A stretch of DNA of 64,000 nt. Origin: CAVVUC01 sp963751395. GTDB taxonomy: Bacteria > Verrucomicrobiota > Verrucomicrobiia > Chthoniobacterales > Chthoniobacteraceae. The notes under the pieces were generated by a model that had not been told where the DNA came from, made no database searches, and saw nothing but the letters and a program-made list of their open reading frames with translations. The stretch covers positions 1,612,001 through 1,676,000 of the forward strand of contig CAVVUC010000002.1 in the NCBI GenBank assembly GCA_963751395.1. Reading direction: 5' to 3'. Each line of letters begins with the position of its first letter. Within the stretch, counting starts at the first letter, position 1. Shown in pieces: positions 1-8,544 of this stretch. The position numbers were made by a program, and so were the translations under genes.

Positions 1-3000
1 TCGGCGCGCGATGCGGCGTATCATTTCACCCTGCTGGCGAAGGACGAGACGGGCTACCGCAACCTCGTCAAGCTTGTGTCGATCGCGCATCTCGACGGCA
101 TGTATTACAAGCCGCGCATCGACAAGGAGACTGCTCGCGAAATACTCGGGCGGATTGATCGGGATGAGCGCGTGTCTGAAGGGCGAGATCAACATGCACA
201 TCCAGGCCGACCAACTGCCGAAGGCGCGGCAGAGCGTCGCGGATTTTCGCGATATTTTCGGCGCGGAGAATTTCTTCCTCGAAATGCACAACCACGGCAT
301 CGAGGCGCAGCGGAAGTGCAATCGTGTCCTGCCGAAATTGTCGCGCGAGTTCGGGGTCGGATTGGTCGCGGCAAACGATGTGCATTTCCTGAACCGGGAG
401 GACCACGAGGCGCACGACGTGCATGATCTGCATCGGCACCGGCTCGAACGTCGCCGACGAGAAGCGGATGCATTACGTGCCGGAGCTTTATTTCAAAAGC
501 CCCGCCGGAAATGCGGGAGCTGTTTCCCGAGCAGCCGGAGGCCATTGCGACAACACGCTGGAGATCGCGGAGCGGTGCAATCTGGACATCGAGTTTGGCG
601 AGCCGAAATACCCGAACTACACGCCGCCCGAAGGCAGGACGCAGAACCAGTATCTGCGCGAAATCGTCGAGACCGGCCTGCGGAAACGCTACGGCGAACG
701 CGCGGATTCCGAGGAGGTGCGGAGACGCTACGAACTGGAAATCGATCGTGCTCGAAAAGCAGGGGTTCGTGAACTATTTCCTCATCGTCTGGGACTTCAT
801 CCACTGGGCCAGCGAACACGGCATCCCGGTGGGGCCGGGGCGCGGCTCGGCGGCCGGTTCGATGGTCGCCTACGCCATGGGCATCACGGACATCGACCCG
901 CTGAGATTCAAGCTGCTCTTCGAGCGGTTCCTCAACCCGGAGCGCGTCAGCCCGCCGGACATCGACGTCGATTTTTGCCAGAACCGCCGCGGCGAGGTGA
1001 TCGAATACGTGCGGCAGAAATACGGCGAACGCGCCGTGTCGCAGATCGTCGACATTCGGCACGATGGGTGCGAAGTCGGTGGTGCGCGACGTGGCCCGCG
1101 TGCTCGGCTGGAGCTACGGCGACGCCGACCGGCTCGCGAAGATGATCCCGAACGAACTCGGCATCACGCTCAACGGCTTTGACAAAAAGAACAAGGAAAC
1201 CGGGGAGAAGGAACACGTCGCGGGCGCCATCGACAAGAATCCCGAGCTGAAAAAAGCCGTCGAGACCGAACCGGAAACGGCGCAGCTCTGGGAGCTATAC
1301 GACAAGTGCTCGAGGGGCTCACCCGCGAACACGGGTGTTCACGCGGCGGGCGTCGTCATCAGCGACCGCGATTTGTCCGAATACATCCCGCTCACGCGCT
1401 CGAACGACGGCTCGATCGTGAGCCAATATCCGATGGCGCCCGCTCGGCGATCTCGGGATGCTGAAGATGGATTTTCTCGGGCTGAAAACGCTCACGGTCA
1501 TTCGCGATGCGGAGACGCTCATCCACGCGAAGCAGCCGGACTTCGACATCAACAAGATCCCGCTCGACGACCCGGCGACATTCGCGTTGCTCAATCGCGC
1601 GCGAAACCGTCGGCCTGTTCCAGCTCGACGGCGGCATGGCTTCGTGGTGCCGGCAGTTCGACTTCAAATCCATCGACGACATCTACGCATTGAGCGCGCT
1701 CTACCGGCCGGGGCCGATGGAGTTCATCCCCGATTACATCAAGCGCAAGAAAGGGCTGACGAAGATCAAGTATGCCCATCCGCTTTTGCAGCAGGTCTGC
1801 GGCGACACCTACGGCATCATGATCTACCAGGAGCAGGTCATGCAGGCGGCGCAGGTGCTGGCCGGATACACGCTCGGCGGCGCCGATCTTCTCCGGCGCG
1901 CGATGGGAAAAAAGGACAAGGAGAAGATGGCGAAGGAGCGCGAGAAATTCGTCGAGGGCTGCAAGAAGCTGAACAACATCGACGAGCGCAAGGCGAACGA
2001 GATTTTCGATTTGCTCGAAAAGTTCGCCGGCTACGGCTTCAACAAGAGCCACAGCGCCGCCTACGGCTGGCTCACGTATCAGACGGCGTTTTTGAAGGCG
2101 AATTACCCGGTCGAATTCATGGCCGCGGTGATGAGCAACGAAATCAACAACACGGACAAGATTTCCATTTTCGTCGGCGAGTGCCAGCGGATGGGGATCG
2201 AGATTCTGCCGCCCGACGTGAATTGCAGCGGGCTGACTTTCCTGCCGGAGCAACAAGAAGCGGCGGTTTCCAACTGCCGGGAGAATGGTGAAATGGATGC
2301 GGCCGAAGCTTCAAAACCGCCGCTCCTTCGAGGCATCCGCTACGGACTCGCGGCGATCAAGAACGTCGGCCAGGCCGCGATGGAGGCCGCCATCCAGGAC
2401 CGCGAAAAGAACGGGCTGTTCAAGTCGCTCGAGGATTTTTGCGGCCGGCTCGATTCGCGGAAGATCAACAAGAAGGTGATCGAGAGCCTCGTGAAATGTG
2501 GCGCGTTCGATTTCACCGGCGTCGAGCGCGCGGCGTTGTTTGCCGAGATCGACGCGGCGCTCCTCGCTTCGGCGTCAGCGCATCGCGACCGGGCCTCCGG
2601 ACAGGTCTCGCTGTTCGATGCACTGACTGAAACCGCTCCGGCTCCAAAGCGTTCCCAAGCATCGGTCGTTCCGTGGTCGAAAGCGGAGAAGCTCGCGTTT
2701 GAAAAGGAACTGCTCGGTTTTTACGTCACCGGACATCCGCTCGACGAATACCGTTCGGTCCTGGAAAGCGGCCTGTACGTCGCGATCAGCGCGCTCGGCG
2801 AACAGGAGGACAAATCCACCGTGCAGGTCGCGGGGGCGCTGACGGTCGTCGAAAAGAAATTTACAAAGAAGGATGGCAAGCCGTTCGCGATCGTGACGCT
2901 GGAGGATTTTACCGGCACGGTTGAAGTGATGATCTGGAACGACGCATTCAGCAAATACGCGACGCATCTCGAGCAGGGCCGCGCCGTGGCGATCACCGGT

Positions 3001-3297
3001 CGTCTGGACAGGCGCGAGGAATCGCCCCGCATCGTCGCTTCGGAAATCAAGCCGCTGAAGCCCGCGCCCAATGGCGCATCGAAGCCGGTCGTGCTCTCGT
3101 TCCAGCGCGATCGAACGACGGAAAACGATCTCATCGAGGTGAGAAATGCGATCGGTCAATCTCCCGGCGCGTCTCCGGTGCAGATCGAATTTGTGAACGG
3201 CGATGGCATGAGACTTCGCATGAAACTCGGCCAGGAGTTCAGCGTGAACCTTTCGCCGGAACTGCGGGAAAAATTGCTGCCGTGGCTGAGAAAATAA
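1..3297 (+). pseudogene. dnaE: DNA polymerase III alpha subunit, 5' partial and multiply frameshifted
   Basis: Replicative DNA polymerase catalytic subunit (C-family). The protein can be followed only by changing frame about ten times: PHP-domain end, then the palm motif PDIDVDF near 955-975, then DIYALSALYRPGP near 1678. From about 1610 to the stop at 3297 one frame is clean and covers fingers, helix-hairpin-helix (GFYVTGHPLDEY) and OB-fold. Frame breaks lie near 132, 425, 505, 547, 753, 1048, 1305, 1325, 1440 and 1603, and most look like single-base insertions. The start lies left of the window. The frame also contains a palindromic insert at 2255-2328. It is either a badly assembled genuine dnaE or a decaying copy; the intact second half argues against old decay. 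Confidence 0.9.
2255..2328. repeat. palindromic element translated inside dnaE
   Basis: Arms AAGAAGCGGCGGTTT (2255-2269) and the reverse complement of 2314-2328 match at 14 of 15 positions, separated by 44 bases. It sits in the clean part of dnaE and is read through in frame. It adds about 25 residues (ending ASKPPLLRG) between the strand after PPDVNCSGL and IRYGLAAIKNVG, a place where DnaE proteins normally have only a short loop. This looks like a mobile palindromic repeat tolerated in a surface loop. Confidence 0.7.
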
Positions 3298-3309
3298 AGG
3301 AGCCTTCCC

Positions 3310-4191
3310 ATGCATAGAATCCCGGTCATTCTCATCGCCCTGCTGGTTTCGATCATTCCCGGGCAAGCCGCCCCAAAAACCGAGCTTCCGCTCTGGCCCG
3401 ACGGCGCGCCGGGAGCGCTAGGGACAACACCCGATGACATACCCACTCTAACTCCATACCTGCCGGAACCCGGCAAGGCCACGGGTGCCGCGATGGTCAT
3501 TTGTCCCGGCGGCGGTTACGGACACCTCGCGGCGCACGAAGGCGACGGCTACGCGCGCTGGTTCAATGAAAACGGCGTCACCGCGTTCGTCCTGAAATAC
3601 CGGCTCGGCTTGCACGGCTACCGTCATCCTTCGATGCTGCAGGACGCCAGCCGCGCCATTCGGTACGTGCGGGCGAACGCGGCCCAATGGAACATCGACC
3701 CGAAACGTGTCGGCATCATCGGATCATCCGCCGGCGGCCATCTCGCGGCGACCGTGCTCACACATTTCGACGCGGGCAAAACGGATGCAGGCGATCCGCT
3801 CGAACGCGAAAGCAGCCGCCCGGACATCGGCATCCTGTGCTACGCCGTGATCACGATGGGACCCGACACGCACAATGGATCGAAGGAAAATCTCCTCGGA
3901 AAAAATCCAGCGCCCGAGCTGGTCGAACTGATGTCAAACGAGAAGCAGGTCACCAAAGAGACGCCTCCCTGTTTCCTCTGGCACACATGGGAGGACAAAA
4001 CCGTGAAAGTCGAAAACGCCCTCGCATTCGCCGCGGCGCTGCGGGCGCACGGCGTTCCGTTCGACCTGCACATTTACCAAAAAGGCGGACACGGTCTCGG
4101 CCTGGGAAGCCGTGAATCCGATCCGGCAAAGTTTCATCCCTGGACGCGCGACTGTCTCCACTGGCTGCGCGCGCAGGGTTTTGTGAAGTAG
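3310..4191 (+). CDS. secreted alpha/beta-hydrolase, acetyl-esterase (BD-FAE/xylanase-type) family
   Basis: Predicted exported esterase of 293 residues that probably removes acetyl or feruloyl groups from plant polysaccharides. It has a signal peptide (residues 1-20, ending GQA), an oxyanion-hole segment CPGGGYGHLA (65-74), the nucleophile elbow GSSAG (138-142, Ser140), and a C-terminal GGHGLG segment with the likely catalytic His near 262. A strong AAGGAG at 3297-3302 sits 7 bases before the ATG and overlaps the dnaE stop region. The neighbouring hexuronate transporter and the rhamnogalacturonan locus suggest a pectin-related substrate, but the substrate is inferred from context only. Confidence 0.8.
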   Translation: MHRIPVILIALLVSIIPGQAAPKTELPLWPDGAPGALGTTPDDIPTLTPYLPEPGKATGAAMVICPGGGYGHLAAHEGDGYARWFNENGVTAFVLKYRLGLHGYRHPSMLQDASRAIRYVRANAAQWNIDPKRVGIIGSSAGGHLAATVLTHFDAGKTDAGDPLERESSRPDIGILCYAVITMGPDTHNGSKENLLGKNPAPELVELMSNEKQVTKETPPCFLWHTWEDKTVKVENALAFAAALRAHGVPFDLHIYQKGGHGLGLGSRESDPAKFHPWTRDCLHWLRAQGFVK

Positions 4192-4226
4192 CGGGCTTGG
4201 TTCCCACTTTTTCTTAAACCGGTCGT

Positions 4227-5630
4227 TTACAGAACGATCTTCTTAAACTTCGGCACGAGGAGATGCATGATCACCCATGCCGCGAGGTAAGCGGATCCGC
4301 ACACCACGAACAGAATGCCGTAGCCCAGCTCCACTTTGCCCAGCGCGGTGTAGTGCTTGAGCAGGACTCCGGCGGCACGGGCGATGAGGATGCCGCCCGT
4401 GGCTCCTGCCATGCCGCCGATGCCCGTGACCGACGCGACAGCCTTCTTCGGAAACATGTCCGAAACAGTCGTGAAGATGTTCGCGGACCATGCCTGGTGG
4501 GCGGAGCAGGCAATGGCAATCGTGGCCACCGCGAGCCAGGTGTTGATCGCCCCGAGGCGCGATGCGAAAAGCACCGCCAGCGGAAACAATGCGAAGATGA
4601 ACATCGCCAGTTTGCGGGCCTTGTTGGCGTCCATCCCGCCGTTGATGAACTTCTTCGGCAGCCATCCGCCGAAGATCGAACCAAAGGTGGAGACGGTGTA
4701 AACGACCGCAACGGCAAACGGCCAACTGATGACGCCGGGAATGTCGGCTTTGTCGCCGGTGAAGCCGGGGTTCATTGCCAGGAAAGCCTTCACCTTCCGC
4801 GCATTTTCACCATCGAGAAAAGAGGGCAGCCAGAAGAGGTAGAACCACCAAACCGGGTCGGTCATGAATTTGCCGACGAAGAAAGCCCAGGTCTGCCGGA
4901 ACGTGAGGAGCCGGAACCACGAAACCTGTGCCCTGCCGACATCGGCTTTTTCAGCCTCCTGCTCGTCAACGTCGCTGTGGATGAAGTCGTATTCCGGCTG
5001 CGAAAGATGTCCGCTCTGAAGTTTCGCCGCGGGCGAGCCGTACATGGCAAACCAGAAGGCGAGCCAGGTCAGGCCCACCGCTCCGGTGAGGATGAAAGCC
5101 CATTCCCAGCCCCATGCGCTTGCGATGTAGGGCACCGTGAGCGGGGCGATGATGGCTCCGACATTGGCGCCCGAATTGTAGAGTCCCGTGGCAAAAGCGC
5201 GCTCCTTCTTTGGGAACCACTCGGCGACGGCCTTGTTCGCGGCCGGGAAATTGCCTGACTCAGTGACGCCGAGGGCGGCCCGCCAGAATCCGAAGCTCCA
5301 GGTGTGATGACCGAATGCATGACCGATGGCCGCGATGCTCCACCCGATCAGAGACCACGCGTAGCCTTTTTTCGTGCCGACCTTGTCAATGAACTTGCCG
5401 GCGAAGAGCATGCCAATCGCGTAAGCGAGCTGAAAGCAGATCACCACGGTGGAGTAGTTCAGTTCCTGGTTTGCCTTGTCGGCACCGAAGACGCCAGCCG
5501 CCGAGAGCACGGGCTTGAGGAGTCCGAGGACGTTTCGATCCAGGTAATTGATCGTCGTCGCGGCGAAGATCAGCGCACAGATTGTCCAGCGATGGCGCCC
5601 GATGGTTTCGTTAACGGTGGAGAAGCTCAT
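4227..5630 (-). CDS. MFS transporter, anion:cation symporter family, hexuronate (ExuT)-like
   Basis: Inner-membrane proton-coupled importer of 467 residues with about twelve hydrophobic segments. The first helix carries the ATTINYLDRNVLGLLKP signature typical of ACS-family hexuronate transporters, and residues near 125-150 (GVTESGNFPAANKAVAEW) match the family substrate-pore segment. It is convergent with the esterase, with a 35-base gap. It likely imports galacturonate or glucuronate released by the extracellular GH28 and GH106 enzymes encoded further right. The IS at 5709 lies about 80 bases upstream of the ATG, so its promoter region may be separated from distal control sequences. No strong ribosome-binding site is visible. 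Confidence 0.8.
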   Translation of the reverse strand: MSFSTVNETIGRHRWTICALIFAATTINYLDRNVLGLLKPVLSAAGVFGADKANQELNYSTVVICFQLAYAIGMLFAGKFIDKVGTKKGYAWSLIGWSIAAIGHAFGHHTWSFGFWRAALGVTESGNFPAANKAVAEWFPKKERAFATGLYNSGANVGAIIAPLTVPYIASAWGWEWAFILTGAVGLTWLAFWFAMYGSPAAKLQSGHLSQPEYDFIHSDVDEQEAEKADVGRAQVSWFRLLTFRQTWAFFVGKFMTDPVWWFYLFWLPSFLDGENARKVKAFLAMNPGFTGDKADIPGVISWPFAVAVVYTVSTFGSIFGGWLPKKFINGGMDANKARKLAMFIFALFPLAVLFASRLGAINTWLAVATIAIACSAHQAWSANIFTTVSDMFPKKAVASVTGIGGMAGATGGILIARAAGVLLKHYTALGKVELGYGILFVVCGSAYLAAWVIMHLLVPKFKKIVL

Positions 5631-5692
5631 GGTTGGAAATCGGTTGGGGAAAACAAACGCGCGATTCTTCCTTCAACGCTCCCGCCCTGCAA

Positions 5693-5708
5693 ACAAAAAG
5701 CGCGGGCG
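5693..5708. repeat. left 16-bp direct repeat flanking the IS
   Basis: ACAAAAAGCGCGGGCG directly abuts the left inverted repeat and is repeated exactly at 7155-7170 beside the right end. This is consistent with a target-site duplication, although 16 bp is long for a bacterial IS. Confidence 0.7.
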
Positions 5709-5719
5709 TGTCGGCGACG

Positions 5720-5755
5720 GTTCAAAAGTGGAATTCTCGCCGGTTCAAAAGTGGA
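5720..5755. repeat. left-end tandem transposase-binding motifs
   Basis: GTTCAAAAGTGGA occurs at 5720-5732 and again at 5743-5755, 23 bases start to start. The same pair occurs inverted at the right end. Presumed transposase-binding sites. Confidence 0.75.
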
Positions 5756-5761
5756 CTATTT

Positions 5762-7012
5762 TCACAAGCTGAAAGCACCTAATACACAGGGCCATACATC
5801 TTTTGGCGGATGCTCGAGGACCCAAAATTTCCGGTTCGGGTGATGTATGATGGCGACCGATTGGCGTGCGGTGGTTGCGATTTCATAATTTTGGCCTTCA
5901 AAGTCGATGGTCTGGTCATTGTTGACCCGGCGCATTGCGCGGAGGGAAAGGTGGAGATCCAGCAGGCTGGAAGGAGGTGGTGGGCGAAGATGACCCCTGT
6001 TTTGCGGCAGGGCATTTTCCCAGACATCCTGAGGGATCCTGCCGGTGCTGCGTTGGCGAGTGCGGTTCTGGCGGCTGATTTCCATTTGGAGGACTTCATC
6101 GGCATGCTCCCAAGTCTGAACTCTGGCGTGAGCCAGGAGAGTGACGATGCGTTTCTGGAAAGTGCCAAATCGGCGTTCGATCTTGCCTTTGGCCTGGGGA
6201 GTCGGAGCGACAAGGTGAGCTACGCCAAGGCCAAGCAGGGCGCGTTGGAACTCGCTTCTCGGATCGCTATGGTCGTTGGCAGAGCTCGGGCCAAAGAGAC
6301 TCAATGCGTCAGTGTAAACAGCGTCTGGCAACCCGTGGATTTCGAAAGCGGCGCGGAGGTGGCAGAAGTGATTCCATGTTGTGTCGGCAGAGACGAAACG
6401 TCCGGCAACATTGAAGCCGGAATGGTCATCGACGGTGAGCAGAAGGATTTGTTTGGCGGCGGCGGGCCACCATTGGTGGATGGAACTGTCGTGCTGATAA
6501 AGCTCTCCGATGTGTGCGCGGCGGAAGCGGCGGCAGGCGCGCTGTTTTCGCGCGACGGCAGGGACGAGGTGGGAGAAGTGCGTTTTGACATGAACTTCAA
6601 CGCTGGATCTCGCCCGCTTGAAGTTGCAGAGGCGGAGAAGTTCGTCAGCCACGAGTTGGTAGTTGGGCGGGTTCTGCAAGGGCAGGAAGTCTTGAAGGAA
6701 TGCCCTGACTTTTTCGGGCCAAACGCGGCCATGTCCGCCGCCGCTGGCTTTGGGTTGGCAGGTCCTTCTGCTGCTCAGGTAGTCGCTCCGCAGCTCATAG
6801 AGGCGGGATTTGCCGATGCCTAAATGTCTGGCGGCCGCAGATGCGTCGAGGTCCCCGTCATTGAAATCGGCAAGGATGCGGAGCACAAAACGCGGCGGCA
6901 GGCGGTGGATGATCTGTTTCTTTTCAAGGCAGGAAGATGGTGTGTAATGCGCAGAGAGCGCGATCAAAGAAAGCTGACATGCTTCCGCCTCGGGAGGGGA
7001 GGGCCGCCGCAT
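5762..7012 (-). CDS. DDE (rve-type) transposase of the IS
   Basis: Transposase of 416 residues. An N-terminal helix-turn-helix region (roughly 45-90, AARHLGIGKSRLYEL) is followed by an RNase-H-like core whose acidic residues can be seen in YQHDSS, VYTDAL and KGKIERRFG, fitting a D-D-E triad. A C-terminal beta domain ends at the left IS end. The ATG at 7012 lies inside the stem of an 18-bp hairpin (7007-7075), which could suppress translation of readthrough transcripts. The first 30-40 residues look atypical and may come from the hairpin element, so the natural start may be further in. Confidence 0.8.
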   Translation of the reverse strand: MRRPSPPEAEACQLSLIALSAHYTPSSCLEKKQIIHRLPPRFVLRILADFNDGDLDASAAARHLGIGKSRLYELRSDYLSSRRTCQPKASGGGHGRVWPEKVRAFLQDFLPLQNPPNYQLVADELLRLCNFKRARSSVEVHVKTHFSHLVPAVARKQRACRRFRRAHIGELYQHDSSIHQWWPAAAKQILLLTVDDHSGFNVAGRFVSADTTWNHFCHLRAAFEIHGLPDAVYTDALSLFGPSSANDHSDPRSEFQRALLGLGVAHLVAPTPQAKGKIERRFGTFQKRIVTLLAHARVQTWEHADEVLQMEISRQNRTRQRSTGRIPQDVWENALPQNRGHLRPPPPSSLLDLHLSLRAMRRVNNDQTIDFEGQNYEIATTARQSVAIIHHPNRKFWVLEHPPKDVWPCVLGAFSL

Positions 7013-7075
7013 AAATGCAGGCTCTCCGTCGGCCTCCGCTCCGCTCCGGCCTCCTCCGAGCCTGCATTTATGCGG
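7007..7075. repeat. 18-bp perfect inverted repeat at the transposase start
   Basis: Bases 7007-7024 and 7058-7075 are perfect reverse complements (CCGCATAAATGCAGGCTC) with a 33-base pyrimidine-rich loop. The transposase ATG falls in the stem. It is either an IS translational attenuator or a palindromic repeat inserted in the element. Confidence 0.8.
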
Positions 7076-7109
7076 GAGTCAACTTGAATATGCACCCCAA
7101 AGTGAGAAT

Positions 7110-7143
7110 TCCACTTTTGAACCGTCTCAGTCCACTTTTGAAC
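7110..7143. repeat. right-end tandem transposase-binding motifs
   Basis: The inverted form of GTTCAAAAGTGGA occurs at 7110-7122 and 7131-7143, mirroring the left end of the IS. Confidence 0.75.
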
Positions 7144-7154
7144 AGGCCCCGACA

Positions 7155-7170
7155 ACAAAAAGCGCGGGCG
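7155..7170. repeat. right 16-bp direct repeat flanking the IS
   Basis: Exact copy of the 5693-5708 sequence beside the right IS tip. It lies a few bases past the stop of the solute-binding protein gene, so the insertion did not break that gene. Confidence 0.7.
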
Positions 7171-7177
7171 AGATCGG

Positions 7178-7954
7178 TTAGAAATAAAACGGAATGCCCA
7201 TTTGCTTGAACGCTTCCTTCTGCTCTTTCAGATAGCGGTCGCCCAGTTGGTCGAATCCACCCTTCGCCCGGAAGTCCGCAAGGAACTTGTTCACGCGCTC
7301 GCGCAGGTCGTCGTTGCCTTTGCGAATGCCGATCGCCCACGACTCGGCTTGAAAAGGCGCGAGGATTGCACGGGTGCTGTCCGGATTCTTCTGCCAGTTC
7401 TTGAACGTGGACATCTGATCGTAAATGAACGCGTCCGCCTTGCCCTGGGCCACTTCGAGCACGCACGCCGTTTCCTTGTCGAGCACGAGCACGCGCGCGT
7501 TCTTCACCTGCTGCCCGGCATAGGCGTGGCCGGTCGTGCCTTGTTTGACGACAATGTTCACACCCGCCTTGTCCGCATCCGCAATCAACTGGATGTTCGA
7601 CTTCGCGCCAACAAGCAGGCAGAGCCCCGTCTTCAAATACGGCTCCGAAAAATCAATCGACTGCGCGCGTTCCGAATTCGCGGTCATCGACGAAATGATG
7701 AGATCGATCTTACCGGTCTTGAGCGCCGGGATCAGGCCGCTGAATGGAATGTTTTCGATCACAACCTTCCGTCCAAGCGCCTCGCCGAGCGCCTGCGCAA
7801 GATCGACACTCACCCCCGTCGGTTTGCCTTGACGATCGCTCATCTCGAAAGGCGGATAAGCCAGCTCCATCCCCACCGCCAGTTCCGTGCGATCTTTGCG
7901 GGCGCAGGCTGTGAGCAGCAAAGCAACCGCAATGAAATAGAAAAATGTCTTCAA
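7178..7954 (-). CDS. amino-acid ABC transporter substrate-binding lipoprotein (SBP family 3)
   Basis: Periplasmic solute-binding protein of 258 residues. A lipoprotein-type signal (LLLTACARK, Cys near 17) is followed by the family-3 opening ELAVGMELAYPPFEM and the conserved segments GVSVDLAQALGEALG and FSEPYLKTG. These match polar amino-acid binding proteins. No permease or ATPase gene is adjacent, so it is an orphan component here. Its 5' end overlaps the plus-strand GH2 remnant, which appears to have been truncated at this junction. Confidence 0.85.
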   Translation of the reverse strand: MKTFFYFIAVALLLTACARKDRTELAVGMELAYPPFEMSDRQGKPTGVSVDLAQALGEALGRKVVIENIPFSGLIPALKTGKIDLIISSMTANSERAQSIDFSEPYLKTGLCLLVGAKSNIQLIADADKAGVNIVVKQGTTGHAYAGQQVKNARVLVLDKETACVLEVAQGKADAFIYDQMSTFKNWQKNPDSTRAILAPFQAESWAIGIRKGNDDLRERVNKFLADFRAKGGFDQLGDRYLKEQKEAFKQMGIPFYF

Positions 7955-7971
7955 GGCGCCACGACTCTAGC

Positions 7972-8403
7972 CGCGCAAATCCAATTGCCAAGCACGGCGC
8001 GAATCTCGTTCGCTGGTTGCACGTCACTCCGTCGCGCCAGGATGCCGAATCGTGCGATCGCGTTGGGTTGATGCAGGCGCTGCTCACCGGTGATGCCGAG
8101 CGGGACGTGCTGGGCCGGCAATGGGAGCAGCGCGTCGAGGTCATGCGCGAAAGCATCATTTACAAACGCAACAGCCCGAGCGTCGTCTTCTATGAATCGG
8201 GCAACAACGGCATCAGCGAGGCGCACATGGAGCAGATGAAAGCGTTGCGCGATCAATTCGATCCTCATGGCGGACGCGCCGCAGGGTGTCGCGAGATGCT
8301 TGGCAGCAAGGTCGCCGAGTGGGGCGGCACCCTCGATGCCAATGTCGGCGCGCGCGCCCTGAGCATCATCGAGATCGAGTTTTACGAAGCGATCACCCCT
8401 TGA
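7972..8403 (+). pseudogene. GH2-type beta-galactosidase remnant, internal fragment
   Basis: About 140 residues resemble the TIM-barrel part of GH2 beta-galactosidases, with recognisable stretches NPIAKHGANLVRWLHVTPS, GRQWEQRVEVMR, NSPSVVFYESGN and YEWGG-like AEWGGTL. There is no signal peptide, N-terminal sandwich domain or C-terminal half, whereas family members are usually 800 residues or more. The left edge coincides with the start of the solute-binding protein gene. It is interpreted as a leftover of a deleted or rearranged gene. Confidence 0.65.
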
Positions 8404-8544
8404 TTTTCAGAGGTGATTAAATGTGGGTTCAGATTGGATCCATTCGTTTATGTCCCAGGCGTCACGGAAATCAGATGCCATCTTAATTTTTAGGTGTGGG
8501 AAAAGCATTATGGCCTGTAGTCAAAGAGACGCAGGCATCGAAAG

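Larger units (their letters stand above)
5709..7154. mobile_element. insertion sequence, IS481/ISNCY-like, 1446 bp
   Basis: The element is bounded by TGTCGG...CCGACA ends. Eleven bases in from each tip begins a 13-bp motif GTTCAAAAGTGGA, and each end carries two copies pointing inward. One DDE transposase gene fills it, read from right to left. An exact 16-bp direct repeat flanks it on both sides. The family assignment is tentative: the rve-type DDE fold and single ORF fit IS481 or unclassified elements. Confidence 0.8.
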
